Positions 23,209 to 31,391 are shown, counted from the stretch's first letter. The stretch is DNA of 64,000 nt from Tardibacter chloracetimidivorans (GCF_001890385.1 NZ_CP018221.1:3025501-3089500); one strand, 5' to 3'. Made by a program: numbers and translations. Notes: a model not told the origin generated them from the letters alone.

Positions 23209-24137
23209 TGCTGATCCCCTGCTGAAGGTTGGGAGAAGCCCGCCGCATTCCGATGCCCACCGCCGCCAAATTGGGCCGCTACCGCAGACACATCTTCCCG
23301 ATCATCGCGGCTGCGAAGGCTCCACATCCGCACATTCGGAGCGTCGAAATAGGTTGCTGCGAACGGCGCATTCGGGTGCTTATCCAGCAATGCGTGACCG
23401 ACCTCACTGGCAAACATCGGCGGGCAATTCACGACGATCGGTTCATGGTCTCCGACGCGGCGGCGCTTGGCGAATGAGGCGATCTCATCCACCTTCGCAT
23501 CGAAGAATCTCTGCATCGCGTGCGCCTCTGTCATGATCCGGTCGCCGTCGCGCCCGTCTGCCAGTTCCTGGGCGATCAACTCCCACCGTTCAAAGTTGAA
23601 CGGCTCCGACCGCAGCCACAGGCTGAAAGGTTTTGTCTCATCGTATTGGAACCGCCACAGGTCGCGATCCTCGATAAGCTGGATCAGGTTCGGTGGGTCG
23701 TTCTCGTGGCAGAAATCCCAAGCCATGCGAGCGCCGGAGCGGTTCATATCGAACAAGGCGGCGATGGGCTGTCCGATATAATCGTCATTGTGGCGGACAG
23801 ACTTCATCACGTCATCACCAGCCCAAAAATCACCGGCAACATCTTCAATCGCCCAATCCGCAAGGTCGGCCTGCGCCGTCTTGTGGTGGTCCAGAACGAC
23901 GATAGAATGAGCCTGCTTGCCCATCTCGCGCAGCACGTCGCGCTTGTAGCTGAAATCGACGATCAGCACGTTCTTGCCCACCACATCCGGCGGCGGTGAT
24001 CCATAGCTGGCAGCAATATATTCAGGCCTGTCACGCCAGCGCAGCCAGCACGCCCATGCAGCGCCAAAGCCGTCAGCGCAGTGATCGTGATAGATCACGA
24101 TATCCGGCGTCCATGTCGTGTCCTGATCTTCATTCAT
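23205..24137 (-). CDS. DHH/DHHA1-family phosphoesterase
   Basis: 310 residues. Motifs of the family: HDHCADGFGA (17-26), IVDFSY (D61), VLDHHK (83-86) and, near the C-terminus, FGGGGHRNAAG, the DHHA1 substrate-binding loop. These enzymes use two Mn ions to hydrolyse phosphodiesters in short RNAs, pAp or cyclic dinucleotides. In a phage early operon it could recycle nucleotides or remove a host signal nucleotide. The target cannot be read from the sequence. Start set at ATG 24137, preceded by GGAGA; an ATG further upstream would lie in the next gene. Confidence 0.88.
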   Translation of the reverse strand: MNEDQDTTWTPDIVIYHDHCADGFGAAWACWLRWRDRPEYIAASYGSPPPDVVGKNVLIVDFSYKRDVLREMGKQAHSIVVLDHHKTAQADLADWAIEDVAGDFWAGDDVMKSVRHNDDYIGQPIAALFDMNRSGARMAWDFCHENDPPNLIQLIEDRDLWRFQYDETKPFSLWLRSEPFNFERWELIAQELADGRDGDRIMTEAHAMQRFFDAKVDEIASFAKRRRVGDHEPIVVNCPPMFASEVGHALLDKHPNAPFAATYFDAPNVRMWSLRSRDDREDVSAVAAQFGGGGHRNAAGFSQPSAGDQQ

Positions 24138-24435
24138 GCTGATCTCCACCTGAAGGACCTGATGGTTGGGTGTGCTGGCAACCTGCACCCACCTCGCCGT
24201 CGCTCAGGATTTCAGCGCCACAAGCAAAAAGCCAATAGCCCCAGCCAGTGTTGAAGCCCGCTGCCGAGCAAGATGGACATTCGACCCGGCGGAGGTCGAT
24301 GTAGTTCTTGAAGCCCGCATTCTGCTGGTGAACGACGCACACGGCCAAAATCGTGGAGGCTTGGTCATGCGCCATGTTGGTTGATCCGTCCGCGTCTGGC
24401 GCGAACCGAAACGCGCTTTCCGTATCTTCATTCAT
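24130..24435 (-). CDS. Phage protein flanked by direct repeats
   Basis: 101 residues from ATG 24435. Contains CVVHQQNAGFKNYIDLRRV and CPSCSAAGFNTGWGYWLF, the latter possibly zinc-binding. Begins MNED and ends GDQHE. The same 23 bases occur across its start (24424-24446) and across the start of the DHH gene (24126-24148), so the gene is bracketed by a direct repeat. Overlaps each neighbour by 8 bases. Confidence 0.65.
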   Translation of the reverse strand: MNEDTESAFRFAPDADGSTNMAHDQASTILAVCVVHQQNAGFKNYIDLRRVECPSCSAAGFNTGWGYWLFACGAEILSDGEVGAGCQHTQPSGPSGGDQHE

Positions 24436-24616
24436 GCTGATCTCCATTTGCTCGGATGCCGAGCCACATGGCGGCTATAGCCACCTGCATGGCGTCACGA
24501 TTTATCAAGCCGTGGAAGCCGACGAAGTATGGCGCGAGACGCCACACGCCGCGTATGAAGCCGCGAGCTAAGTCAGTTATCCCGTTACCATCCGAACTTT
24601 CGACGATATGTTTCAT
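24428..24616 (-). CDS. Small phage protein
   Basis: 62 residues from ATG 24616, ending GDQHE like its downstream neighbour. Moderately hydrophobic second half (LINRDAMQVAIAAMWLGIRA). ATGA overlap with the cytosine-methylase-like gene. Unknown function. Confidence 0.6.
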   Translation of the reverse strand: MKHIVESSDGNGITDLARGFIRGVWRLAPYFVGFHGLINRDAMQVAIAAMWLGIRANGDQHE

Positions 24617-25278
24617 GCGGCTTTCCTTTCGCGATGCGCACGGATGTAATCGCCCCATTGCTCAGCCATCGCGGCGGCAATGCCGGGGAAGGTCCGGCTG
24701 CGTTCCTTTTTGCGATCCGGTCCCGGCCCCATCTTCCAGACGCGCTGCTCCCGGCCTTCAACCGGATTGGTCGGCATGAGAGGTGGCAGGTTCCGCAGCC
24801 AGAGGCATGTCGCCTTCGTCTCGCCGTGGCCGTACTCGTGAGGCTGGATCGTCTGCGTCGGGGTCGGGATGCCGAACAACCGGCGCGGGTGGCCCAGCAT
24901 GATCGGGTTCTCGACCGCCACATGCGCAATCGGTGCATTCAACATCATATTGAAGAACGTGGCAGCCGCGCCCATCATGGCCCAGCGATCGGGGTTAGGG
25001 CCGTTCTCTGCCTTCATCCCGGCATAGAGGTGCTTGGCCCCGCTATTCGCCAGGAATGTGCATTCCGGGTGGGCGATCAGCAAATCCCACGGTGTTACAA
25101 ATCCTAGGTCTAAAAGCGATTTACCCCCAGAATATGTAACAGCGACCGCATCGCCCTGGATGTGCCAGCGAGGATCACCCTCTGTCGGCAACATGTCGCA
25201 TGACCACGCATCAAAGCCGCGTTCCCTGAACGCATCCCGCACAGTTCCGGAAAACTCACAGGCGACAAGCACCCTCAT
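24613..25278 (-). CDS. C5-cytosine methyltransferase-like phage protein
   Basis: 221 residues. N-terminal LVACEFSGTVRDAFRERGFD matches motif I; LLIAHPECTFLANSG carries the Cys of motif IV, though the usual PPC is PEC; VAVENP matches motif VI (ENV-like). The target-recognition region is short and the C-terminal motifs IX-X are not obvious. Such mini C5-methylase-like proteins are common in tailed phages. It may methylate DNA or be a degenerate relative. Confidence 0.75.
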   Translation of the reverse strand: MRVLVACEFSGTVRDAFRERGFDAWSCDMLPTEGDPRWHIQGDAVAVTYSGGKSLLDLGFVTPWDLLIAHPECTFLANSGAKHLYAGMKAENGPNPDRWAMMGAAATFFNMMLNAPIAHVAVENPIMLGHPRRLFGIPTPTQTIQPHEYGHGETKATCLWLRNLPPLMPTNPVEGREQRVWKMGPGPDRKKERSRTFPGIAAAMAEQWGDYIRAHRERKAA

Positions 25279-25667
25279 GCGGGGTTCTCCGATCTTGCAC
25301 GAAGAGATGCGGCAGTGAGTGCGAGCGCGGGGGTGGCGGCTTGTGCGCTGTGCTCGTCTTCACGATTACAGAAGTCCGGGTGTTTGCGGTTGAGGTGCGC
25401 CCATCCGGCATAAAGCGTGCTATGCCCGACCCGCCAGAACCACCCTTCGGGGACCAGCATCATCGCCGCGTTTTCCCATGCGCCTACGTCCAGAAATAAG
25501 GAGAAGGCTGATGCCCTGGCCTGCCACTGGGTATATTCGTCGGCCCATGCATTGTAGTCCTCGGTCCATATTCTTGGGGGCTTCGGAAAGCACAGGTCGA
25601 ACGCATCGCACATAAGCTCGAACGTCGGCCCCTCCGCTGCTTCTACCTTCGCTGCAAGGTCTGTCAT
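25275..25667 (-). CDS. Phage protein, hypothetical
   Basis: 130 residues from ATG 25667, overlapping the previous stop by ATGA. Rich in Trp, Tyr and Phe (IWTEDYNAWADEYTQWQARA; EGWFWRVGHSTLYAGW). Likely soluble helical protein. No known domain. Confidence 0.65.
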   Translation of the reverse strand: MTDLAAKVEAAEGPTFELMCDAFDLCFPKPPRIWTEDYNAWADEYTQWQARASAFSLFLDVGAWENAAMMLVPEGWFWRVGHSTLYAGWAHLNRKHPDFCNREDEHSAQAATPALALTAASLRARSENPA

Positions 25668-26173
25668 GGGTGTAGGCTCCACGGTTGAAGCTGGCGGCTG
25701 TACGGCAGCATGAGGGGGTGGCATGGGTGGCCATCTTTCGCAGGCGCGCCGATGGAGTAAGCACGCTGGCCTAGATCGTTGACCATGGAAGCGACCGCTT
25801 TCCAGCGGGTGCGGAGGCGCTTCGGAAGCTTGCCTGCCGGTCCCCATGCGAATACAATCTGGTTTGCTCCGGCCAGCATATCGAACAGATGTTCGTCGTT
25901 GTCCGGGCCTACCGGGTCGCTGGCGTCTGCCACATTGCGGACATCTGTCGAACGATAGGCAAACAGGTTGCCGACGATGATGCGGCCCCATCTGTTGCGC
26001 TCGCCAAAGCCTCGCAGCTTGCGAATGGTGGCATCGTCCTGCGCTGCATCAGCAGTAGACGGGTTGACCATGATAACGACGGTCTGACCCGTGCCTGCCA
26101 CCTCGCGCTCAAGGCGATAGCGATACAGGCCGCACGGGCTGATGATCGCGGACCCTAGCTCTAGAAGGGTCAT
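25664..26173 (-). CDS. DUF1643 family protein
   Basis: 169 residues from ATG 26173. Matches the DUF1643 pattern: YRYRLEREV near the start, VVIMVNPSTADAAQDDATIR, VGNLFAYRSTD and VFAWGPAGKLPKR. The family occurs in phages and mobile elements, with no proven activity that I know of. ATGA overlaps on both sides. Confidence 0.88.
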   Translation of the reverse strand: MTLLELGSAIISPCGLYRYRLEREVAGTGQTVVIMVNPSTADAAQDDATIRKLRGFGERNRWGRIIVGNLFAYRSTDVRNVADASDPVGPDNDEHLFDMLAGANQIVFAWGPAGKLPKRLRTRWKAVASMVNDLGQRAYSIGAPAKDGHPCHPLMLPYSRQLQPWSLHP

Positions 26174-26355
26174 GCTGCCTCGTCCTTCTCCACGAAAGCA
26201 GCGCACGCCAGTTCATCGCCGCGCATAGGCTCTGCATATTCTCCGCACCAATCCGGAACGCCGCCGAGCCATGACACGCCCTTGCCGGACGACCAGTGCT
26301 TACAATCGCGGCATTCCTCGCGCTTACGCTGTTTCCGCTCAGTAGATGTCGTCAT
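26170..26355 (-). CDS. Small Cys-containing phage protein
   Basis: 61 residues from ATG 26355. CRDCKHW, DWCGEY and LACAAF provide four Cys, probably a zinc site; the pattern is known from short phage proteins. ATGA overlap with the DUF1643 gene. Confidence 0.6.
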   Translation of the reverse strand: MTTSTERKQRKREECRDCKHWSSGKGVSWLGGVPDWCGEYAEPMRGDELACAAFVEKDEAA

Positions 26356-26518
26356 CGCAATCATCCTCGATTTCGCTGGGGTAGCCGCAGGCATCGCAAT
26401 CACCGATCCATTCCCAGTCGGCGATCCGCTCCCCGCACTGTGGGCACCAAAGGCCGTATTCATTGCGAATGAATGGGGCCTCCATGTCTTCGCGAACATC
26501 ACGCTGCTTGGGGGCCAT
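26339..26518 (-). CDS. Small zinc-ribbon protein
   Basis: 59 residues from ATG 26518. WCPQCGERIADWEWIGDCDAC then GYP: two C-x2-C pairs 13 residues apart, a classic zinc ribbon, with an acidic tail. Overlaps neighbours on both sides by 17-20 bases. Confidence 0.65.
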   Translation of the reverse strand: MAPKQRDVREDMEAPFIRNEYGLWCPQCGERIADWEWIGDCDACGYPSEIEDDCDDDIY

Positions 26519-26924
26519 CGGGGTTCTCCCATGTAGGTTGATAGACAGGGACGTATTCGATGATCTCGCCTTCCGGCAGCGACGCGGGTTCGCGGCCCCA
26601 CCACCAGATGCGCGGGCCATCCTTGCCCATGATGAGCTTGATGCTTTTGGGCGGTTGCGCCTTCCCGCCCCCTGTTCCCGGAAGGGTCATTGAGGTGGCC
26701 TTCTGGACCTCGCGGACGTGGTGTTGAACATGCGAGCCGCGAATAACATCAATCTGAAAATCGGCGTCTGAAGCGGCGTCCAGTAGATCGGCCTGCGCCC
26801 TGAGATGGGCGGAATAGCTGCGAGCCTGAGAGATCATGTCGGACGCGCTTAGCTCTCCCCAGTCCATAAGACCGGGCCATTGCCGTTGCCCCGGCAGTCG
26901 GATGCGGGTAAGTTTCTCGCTCAT
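26499..26924 (-). CDS. Phage protein, hypothetical
   Basis: 141 residues. Helical first half (SASDMISQARSYSAHLRAQA) and a Trp-rich C-terminal part (GPRIWWWGREPASLPEGEII). ATGA overlap with the DUF3310 gene upstream. No recognised domain. Confidence 0.65.
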   Translation of the reverse strand: MSEKLTRIRLPGQRQWPGLMDWGELSASDMISQARSYSAHLRAQADLLDAASDADFQIDVIRGSHVQHHVREVQKATSMTLPGTGGGKAQPPKSIKLIMGKDGPRIWWWGREPASLPEGEIIEYVPVYQPTWENPDGPQAA

Positions 26925-27202
26925 GCCCGACCTCCGTTCAGATCTCGCGGCTTAGGCGGTTCGAAGTTGTAGGTGTGCCAACGCTCCCCTGAGGGGCGGG
27001 CTTCCCGCGCAATCAGGATCTCCAGAACATGCAGCGCCTTTTCCAGATCGTTGATGCCGCCCTTGTCGCGGAAGCGCGTGACGTACTTGATGATACTGTG
27101 CTGGCAGGCGTCGAGCCCGTTCGCCATGCTGTATTCCAATGGCTGGATCTTCAGCTTAGTGTAATGTTCTCCGCCGACCTGGCGGGAAAGCGGGTTGTCC
27201 AT
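26921..27202 (-). CDS. DUF3310 (putative nucleotide kinase) protein
   Basis: 93 residues. VGGEHYTKLKIQPLEYSMAN followed by IIKYVTRFRDKGGINDLEKA is the DUF3310 signature, a family widespread in phages and sometimes annotated as a nucleotide kinase, without firm biochemical proof. An operator site lies 30 bases upstream, so a transcript may begin or be blocked here. Confidence 0.88.
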   Translation of the reverse strand: MDNPLSRQVGGEHYTKLKIQPLEYSMANGLDACQHSIIKYVTRFRDKGGINDLEKALHVLEILIAREARPSGERWHTYNFEPPKPRDLNGGRA

Positions 27203-27231
27203 GCGGGCGTCCCTATTGATATGTCGATTGA

Positions 27232-27252
27232 TGTTGATCGTGAATATCTACA
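27232..27252. promoter_or_regulatory. Near-palindromic operator site
   Basis: TGTTGAT, 7 bases (cgtgaat), ATCTACA. It lies at the gap between the DUF3310 gene and the zinc-finger gene and overlaps the latter's stop. Additional half-sites (TGTCGAT and TATTGAT) lie just to the left. Only operator copy in the middle of the early operon. Confidence 0.55.
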
Positions 27253-27487
27253 AACTGTCGGCACCTGTCAACAGGTCTTCGCCGGTTTCTCCGATCTCCA
27301 GCATCCGCCGGGCAATCGCTTCCTGCCCATCCGGCAGGCGCAGCCAATGGTCGCGGCAGTACCATGTGATTTCGCCCAGCATCCCGGCTCCGCGTCCCAC
27401 GCCGTAGGGCGCCAGCATTGCGTCGCAGGCGCTGCATCGTGGAACAATGGGTGGTTCTGGTGGTGGCGCCCGTCTTCCGAGGCTCAC
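27248..27487 (-). CDS. Small zinc-finger-like phage protein
   Basis: 79 residues from a GTG whose last bases overlap the helicase stop (GTGA). CSACDAMLAPYG and YCRDHW give a C-x2-C...C-x2-H metal site. Upstream in-frame ATGs would fall within the helicase gene and are less likely. Confidence 0.6.
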   Translation of the reverse strand: MSLGRRAPPPEPPIVPRCSACDAMLAPYGVGRGAGMLGEITWYCRDHWLRLPDGQEAIARRMLEIGETGEDLLTGADSL

Positions 27488-29175
27488 GCCGCCATCCTCA
27501 TCGAGTTTTCCAGCAACCGACGGATCAGCCGCTCGTTGAACTTCCATTCCAGCCGGCAAGCCGCCTGATATTTGGTGACGCCGATCGCCTCGAACGGCGA
27601 CAGTCCGAGATGCTCGCGCTGCTTGTCCGAACAGGGCTGCGACATCCAACGCTTAGCCTTGTTGCCGACGTCGCTGTCGCCATGTATCCGCAGGAAATCA
27701 TCGGCCGCAGCCATCGCCACGAAACGATCTGAATTGTCGGCCAGATACTTGACGCCAATCATCCGGCCGCCCCCCAGGGCGTGCCAGCGGCCATAATAGC
27801 TGACCACCGCAACCCATGCGTCTAAGGCTGTCGCGATGCACACCAGTCCGTCGAACAGATTTTCGTAGCGGAACGGGGAATCGGCCAGAAGGTCGATCTC
27901 CGTCATCACGAAATCATGCAGGACGGACGGGGCGGCGTCTTCGCCGTCTCCGGCAGGCAACAGGGTGGGCTCGTCTTCTTCCGGCTCTGGCTTGGGCCAT
28001 TCATAGCCGCAGATCGGACATTCCGCGCATTGTGCTGGCACGGTCGATGCGCATTCCGGGCAGTCCTTGGCGCCCTTGCCTTCCAAATTGATATCCTGCT
28101 CGATCGAGCCGTGCATCAGAATGGACGTGCCGAAGTCCATGACAATGCAGTCGTCTTTGCGGACGCCGGGATATCGCTCCGGATCAACCAGCCGCAGGCC
28201 GCGGCCGATCATCTGGATCATGGTCGACTGATAGCTGGACGGTCGCAACAGGATGACGCAGCTCGTGGGCTGGTGATCCCAGCCTTCGGTCAGCACCGCG
28301 ACATTGGCGATGACCTGGATCTCGCCGCGGTCATATGCCTCCAACGTCTCACGCCGGGAGGCGTCGCCCATGTCGGCCCATACGGCAGCCGCGCGAATGC
28401 CGGCCGATCGAAAAGCTTCGGCAACGTGCTGCGCGTGCAGGACGGTCGAACAGAACACGACGGTCTGCCGATCGCCGGCAACCTTCCCCCATTCCTCGAC
28501 CACCCGGTCATTGAGGACCGACTTGTCCATGATCGCCTCAACGGCGCTCATATCGAAATCATTGGCGCGCTTCTTCACGCCCCGCAGTTCCTCGCGGACG
28601 CCAATGTCCAGCACCAGCGTGCGCGGCCGCACGAGAAGACGGGCCTCGATCAGTTCCTTCAGCGTGATCTGATCGGCCACGTTGTCGACCACGCCGCGCA
28701 GCGTTTTCTTGTCGCCCCGGTTTGGCGTCGCCGTCACCAGCAACAGCTTGGTGTTCGGGTTCCGCTTCATCGCGGTGTCGATGGTCTTCAGATAGCTGTC
28801 GGCCGCCGCGTGGTGGCCTTCATCGATCGTCACCACGTCGAACGCCGGCATGTCTTCCAGATTGCCGGCGCGCGCCAGCGTCTGGATCATGGCGAAGGTG
28901 GCGTTATAGCCCCATTCCTTCCGGTCTGCCGTGAACAGGCCGATCGTCGCCCTTGGGTTGACCGCCTCGAACGTCCGGCGGTTCTGGTCAACCAGTTCGT
29001 CGCGGTGTTGGATGATGAGCGCATTTGCGCCCTGTTGAATATAGTGACCAGTGATGGCGGACAACATCACCGTTTTGCCCGCGCCAGTAGGCGCGACGCC
29101 CAGCGTATTGCCGCGCTCATCAAGCGCGGCAACGCATCGATCCCTAAAGTCGACTTGCCTTTGCCGTAGTTTCAT
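27484..29175 (-). CDS. SF2 DEAD/DEAH-type helicase
   Basis: 563 residues from ATG 29175. Walker A APTGAGKT (28-35), motif II DEGH (118-121), motif III TATPN, motif V NVAVLTEGWD and motif VI QMIGRGLR. After the two RecA domains there is a C-x2-C...C-x2-C zinc ribbon (CPECASTVPAQCAECPICGY). This is the layout of phage SSL2/XPB-like helicases that remodel DNA during replication or recombination. A short C-terminal domain has unknown purpose. Confidence 0.92.
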   Translation of the reverse strand: MKLRQRQVDFRDRCVAALDERGNTLGVAPTGAGKTVMLSAITGHYIQQGANALIIQHRDELVDQNRRTFEAVNPRATIGLFTADRKEWGYNATFAMIQTLARAGNLEDMPAFDVVTIDEGHHAAADSYLKTIDTAMKRNPNTKLLLVTATPNRGDKKTLRGVVDNVADQITLKELIEARLLVRPRTLVLDIGVREELRGVKKRANDFDMSAVEAIMDKSVLNDRVVEEWGKVAGDRQTVVFCSTVLHAQHVAEAFRSAGIRAAAVWADMGDASRRETLEAYDRGEIQVIANVAVLTEGWDHQPTSCVILLRPSSYQSTMIQMIGRGLRLVDPERYPGVRKDDCIVMDFGTSILMHGSIEQDINLEGKGAKDCPECASTVPAQCAECPICGYEWPKPEPEEDEPTLLPAGDGEDAAPSVLHDFVMTEIDLLADSPFRYENLFDGLVCIATALDAWVAVVSYYGRWHALGGGRMIGVKYLADNSDRFVAMAAADDFLRIHGDSDVGNKAKRWMSQPCSDKQREHLGLSPFEAIGVTKYQAACRLEWKFNERLIRRLLENSMRMAA

Positions 29176-29362
29176 CTTCGGCGCTCCCGATCTCGACATT
29201 GAAAATTTTCATCATGAAATTTGCCGCCCATGCCCGCAGCGTCAGGTTCTGCGCCTCGAATGCGAGCTTGAGCATTATTGCTATGTTTTCCGAAACTTTT
29301 TCGCCATTCTCGATGGCGTTGCGAGCACTACTGAACGCTTCAAATTCCTGTGATTTCATCAT
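29144..29362 (-). CDS. Small helical phage protein
   Basis: 72 residues from ATG 29362 (29359 also possible). Predominantly helical (SSARNAIENGEKVSENIAIM). Overlaps the helicase start by 32 bases. It is divergent from the ribbon-helix-helix gene across a region with two CATATGAG sites, so its promoter is probably controlled there. Confidence 0.6.
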   Translation of the reverse strand: MMKSQEFEAFSSARNAIENGEKVSENIAIMLKLAFEAQNLTLRAWAANFMMKIFNVEIGSAEDETTAKASRL

Positions 29363-29398
29363 ATCCCCGCCTGCTCCCATCCCATGATCAAGTGTTAA

Positions 29399-29451
29399 CT
29401 CATATGAGTAATGGACACCGGTTATTGTCAGAGTATTAATAAGTCATATGA
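29399..29451. promoter_or_regulatory. Paired CATATGA sites in a divergent promoter region
   Basis: CTCATATGAG (29399-29408, perfect palindrome) and TCATATGA (29444-29451) lie 45 bases apart (centre to centre about 44) between divergent genes. The second contains the ATG of the ribbon-helix-helix gene. The AT-rich sequence between them could hold promoters in both directions. Ribbon-helix-helix proteins commonly bind such short palindromes in pairs. Confidence 0.5.
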
Positions 29452-29675
29452 GAAATAATAACGCTTGCGACACGATCGGCCAGTCCGCTACGCAATGCCC
29501 CGTGGGCCGAAAACGGAGATGGGCAGAGGATATGCAGGCGCGTTTCCCTGAAGGGACGTTTGCCCGCATTGAAGCCGTGCTTTTCCCGGTCGAATCGCGA
29601 ACCGATTTCGTCCGTGCCGCAGTGGAAAACGAGCTGCGCCGCCGCGAAGGCAAGACCGAAGACGAGCCTCGATAG
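29448..29675 (+). CDS. Ribbon-helix-helix DNA-binding protein
   Basis: 75 residues. Fold elements: beta strand about 26-34 (AEDMQARFPEG), helix A (TFARIEAVL), turn, helix B (SRTDFVRAAVENELRRRE), matching CopG/Arc-type repressors. It is the only rightward gene inside the leftward early operon and is divergent from the gene at 29362. No good ribosome site precedes the ATG at 29448, which lies in an operator-like palindrome. It probably represses its own transcription and splits the early operon into two control units. Confidence 0.7.
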   Translation: MRNNNACDTIGQSATQCPVGRKRRWAEDMQARFPEGTFARIEAVLFPVESRTDFVRAAVENELRRREGKTEDEPR

Positions 29676-29687
29676 CGGCGCATGTCC

Positions 29688-30428
29688 TCATTGTGCGTTC
29701 GCCTGAGCGAGCCAGTTTTCAGAAGGGGACGCATTGGCATTCACCGGCTGGGCCGATGGCTGTGTTGCATTCCCTGCAAAGCCGTTCGCCCCGCCCTGCT
29801 GGGGCTGCTGAAAACCCGCGTTGGTATTTGGCGCAGGCTGCGCCTGCGTCTGGGGTGAGCCGAAGCCTGCCGTCGCGGGCGGGGCGGGATTGCCCTGGCC
29901 ACCAAAGCCAAACCCCGTCTGCGCGGCCGCGGCTGGCTTTGCCGCCGCCTTGTTGTAGATGCCCTGCTGAAGCGCCTCAAATTCTTTGAAGCCGGACGCG
30001 CTGGATGGGTTTGGGGTCAGCCATTCGACGACGCGGTTCTTGTCGTCATAGCCGTCCTTTCCCTTGCTGATGCCGATCTTGATGGCCACGCGAAGCCCGT
30101 GCAGATCCTGATACTGATTGATCTTGTAACCGGCCGGATTGTTCGGCCCGGCTCCCCGGCCGCTTTCCAGAATGCGGCTGATCGCAACCAGACCCATCTG
30201 GCGGTATTCTTCGGAATTGCCCGGGAAGTTCGGATCGCCGATCATTTCCCATATCTTGCGGCGAGCATAGGGCTGGCTGTCATCGATCGTCAGTTCGACG
30301 TCGATATATTGACCGCCGCTCTTGGACGCCTTCACCGCCCGCACATTCAGGATCGCCCAGGCAAGCTGCCCATTGGGGATCAGGTCGCTGCCGGAGGACT
30401 GACCGGCGCCTTGAGAGAAGTCCATCAT
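29688..30428 (-). CDS. DUF669-like single-stranded DNA-binding protein
   Basis: About 246 residues. The N-terminal 150 residues (LIPNGQLAWAILNVRAVKAS; GGQYIDVELTIDD; GYKINQYQDLHGLRVAIKIG) have the OB-fold pattern of the DUF669 family. The C-terminal 90 residues are Pro/Gln/Ala/Gly-rich and disordered, like SSB tails. RBS AGGAG lies 8 bases before the ATG at 30428 (30434 also possible). Immediately downstream of the Sak4-like gene, a common pairing. Confidence 0.8.
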   Translation of the reverse strand: MMDFSQGAGQSSGSDLIPNGQLAWAILNVRAVKASKSGGQYIDVELTIDDSQPYARRKIWEMIGDPNFPGNSEEYRQMGLVAISRILESGRGAGPNNPAGYKINQYQDLHGLRVAIKIGISKGKDGYDDKNRVVEWLTPNPSSASGFKEFEALQQGIYNKAAAKPAAAAQTGFGFGGQGNPAPPATAGFGSPQTQAQPAPNTNAGFQQPQQGGANGFAGNATQPSAQPVNANASPSENWLAQANAQ

Positions 30429-30479
30429 AAACATAGCTCCTAAGAGAACAGAAAGAGAACATGTAGGAAAGGTGATTCG

Positions 30480-31391
30480 TTACGCCGCCTCATCAACCGC
30501 AGCGGTCTGCGCCGCAGGCGCGGTGAACACCGGGATGTCCTGCCGCGGCGCGGACTGGATTTTCTTGATGATCGCGCCGAGGTTCGGAGCCTCGACCGCA
30601 TCAAGCCGGCCGGAGCGGTCCTTCGCCGGGACGCCATAGCCATTGTTCTGGTGGCAGATGAAGCCGCGCTCCGTGCCTTTAGCCAGGTCGAACGACGGCT
30701 GGCCGCCGGACATGTCGAACAGACCAAGCGTGATGACCTGATCGAAGATGCCCGGCAGTTCGCGCCCGGCCTTGGAGCCTTCAATCTGCGGATCATATGT
30801 CGGCCGGCCGAAGTCGTCCTTGCCGACGTCCAGAATGCCGACGGTGATGATGTTCTTGCTGCGGATGTGCTGCGCCTGCGTCAGCCACTGCACCATTTCC
30901 TGCCCCAGCACGCCATAGGCGCCGCGCGTGTCCGGCTTGCCGGTCTTCTCGGAGAAGGCGCCCGGCTGACGCTGTGACCACAGGAACGCCATGCGGCTGG
31001 CAACCGTGATCGAGTCGATGAACACGGTATCGTACTTGTCGAACGTGGCCGGGTCGCCCAGCGACGTCGCATAGCTGGCATGGGCTTGCGCACCATAGGG
31101 GCTATCCGGCGCCGCCGACGGATCGGGACCGCCCAACAGGCAGATGATCGCGCGGGCGAACTCCCATGGATGCACGCCCATCTTGGCGGCTTCCTCGCGG
31201 ACATTGATGACGTCGCCACGCCACGCCTGGATCGCGAGCGTTCCCGCCTCAAGATCGAGGAACAGTGTCTTGTCCGGATCCAGCGTGTTCGCCTGGAAGG
31301 TTTTGCCGCTGCCCGAAGGGCCGAAGATGGCGATGTTGACTTTCTGGCGCGTGGCCAGCCGCTCATCGGCGGAGATGATATGGAGGGCCAT
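30480..31391 (-). CDS. Sak4-like recombinase ATPase (AAA_24)
   Basis: 303 residues. Walker A GPSGSGKT (24-31), Walker B YDTVFIDSITV, and a conserved KNIITVGILDVGKDDFGRP region. This is the RecA-fold AAA_24 family that includes Sak4 of other phages, which anneals or pairs single-stranded DNA together with a phage SSB. The adjacent SSB-like gene supports this. The start overlaps the previous stop as TAATG. Confidence 0.85.
   Translation of the reverse strand: MALHIISADERLATRQKVNIAIFGPSGSGKTFQANTLDPDKTLFLDLEAGTLAIQAWRGDVINVREEAAKMGVHPWEFARAIICLLGGPDPSAAPDSPYGAQAHASYATSLGDPATFDKYDTVFIDSITVASRMAFLWSQRQPGAFSEKTGKPDTRGAYGVLGQEMVQWLTQAQHIRSKNIITVGILDVGKDDFGRPTYDPQIEGSKAGRELPGIFDQVITLGLFDMSGGQPSFDLAKGTERGFICHQNNGYGVPAKDRSGRLDAVEAPNLGAIIKKIQSAPRQDIPVFTAPAAQTAAVDEAA

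Noticed and set aside
27916-29169. 417-codon plus-strand frame opposite the helicase
   Set aside because: Mirror of an SF2 helicase with all motifs on the minus strand.
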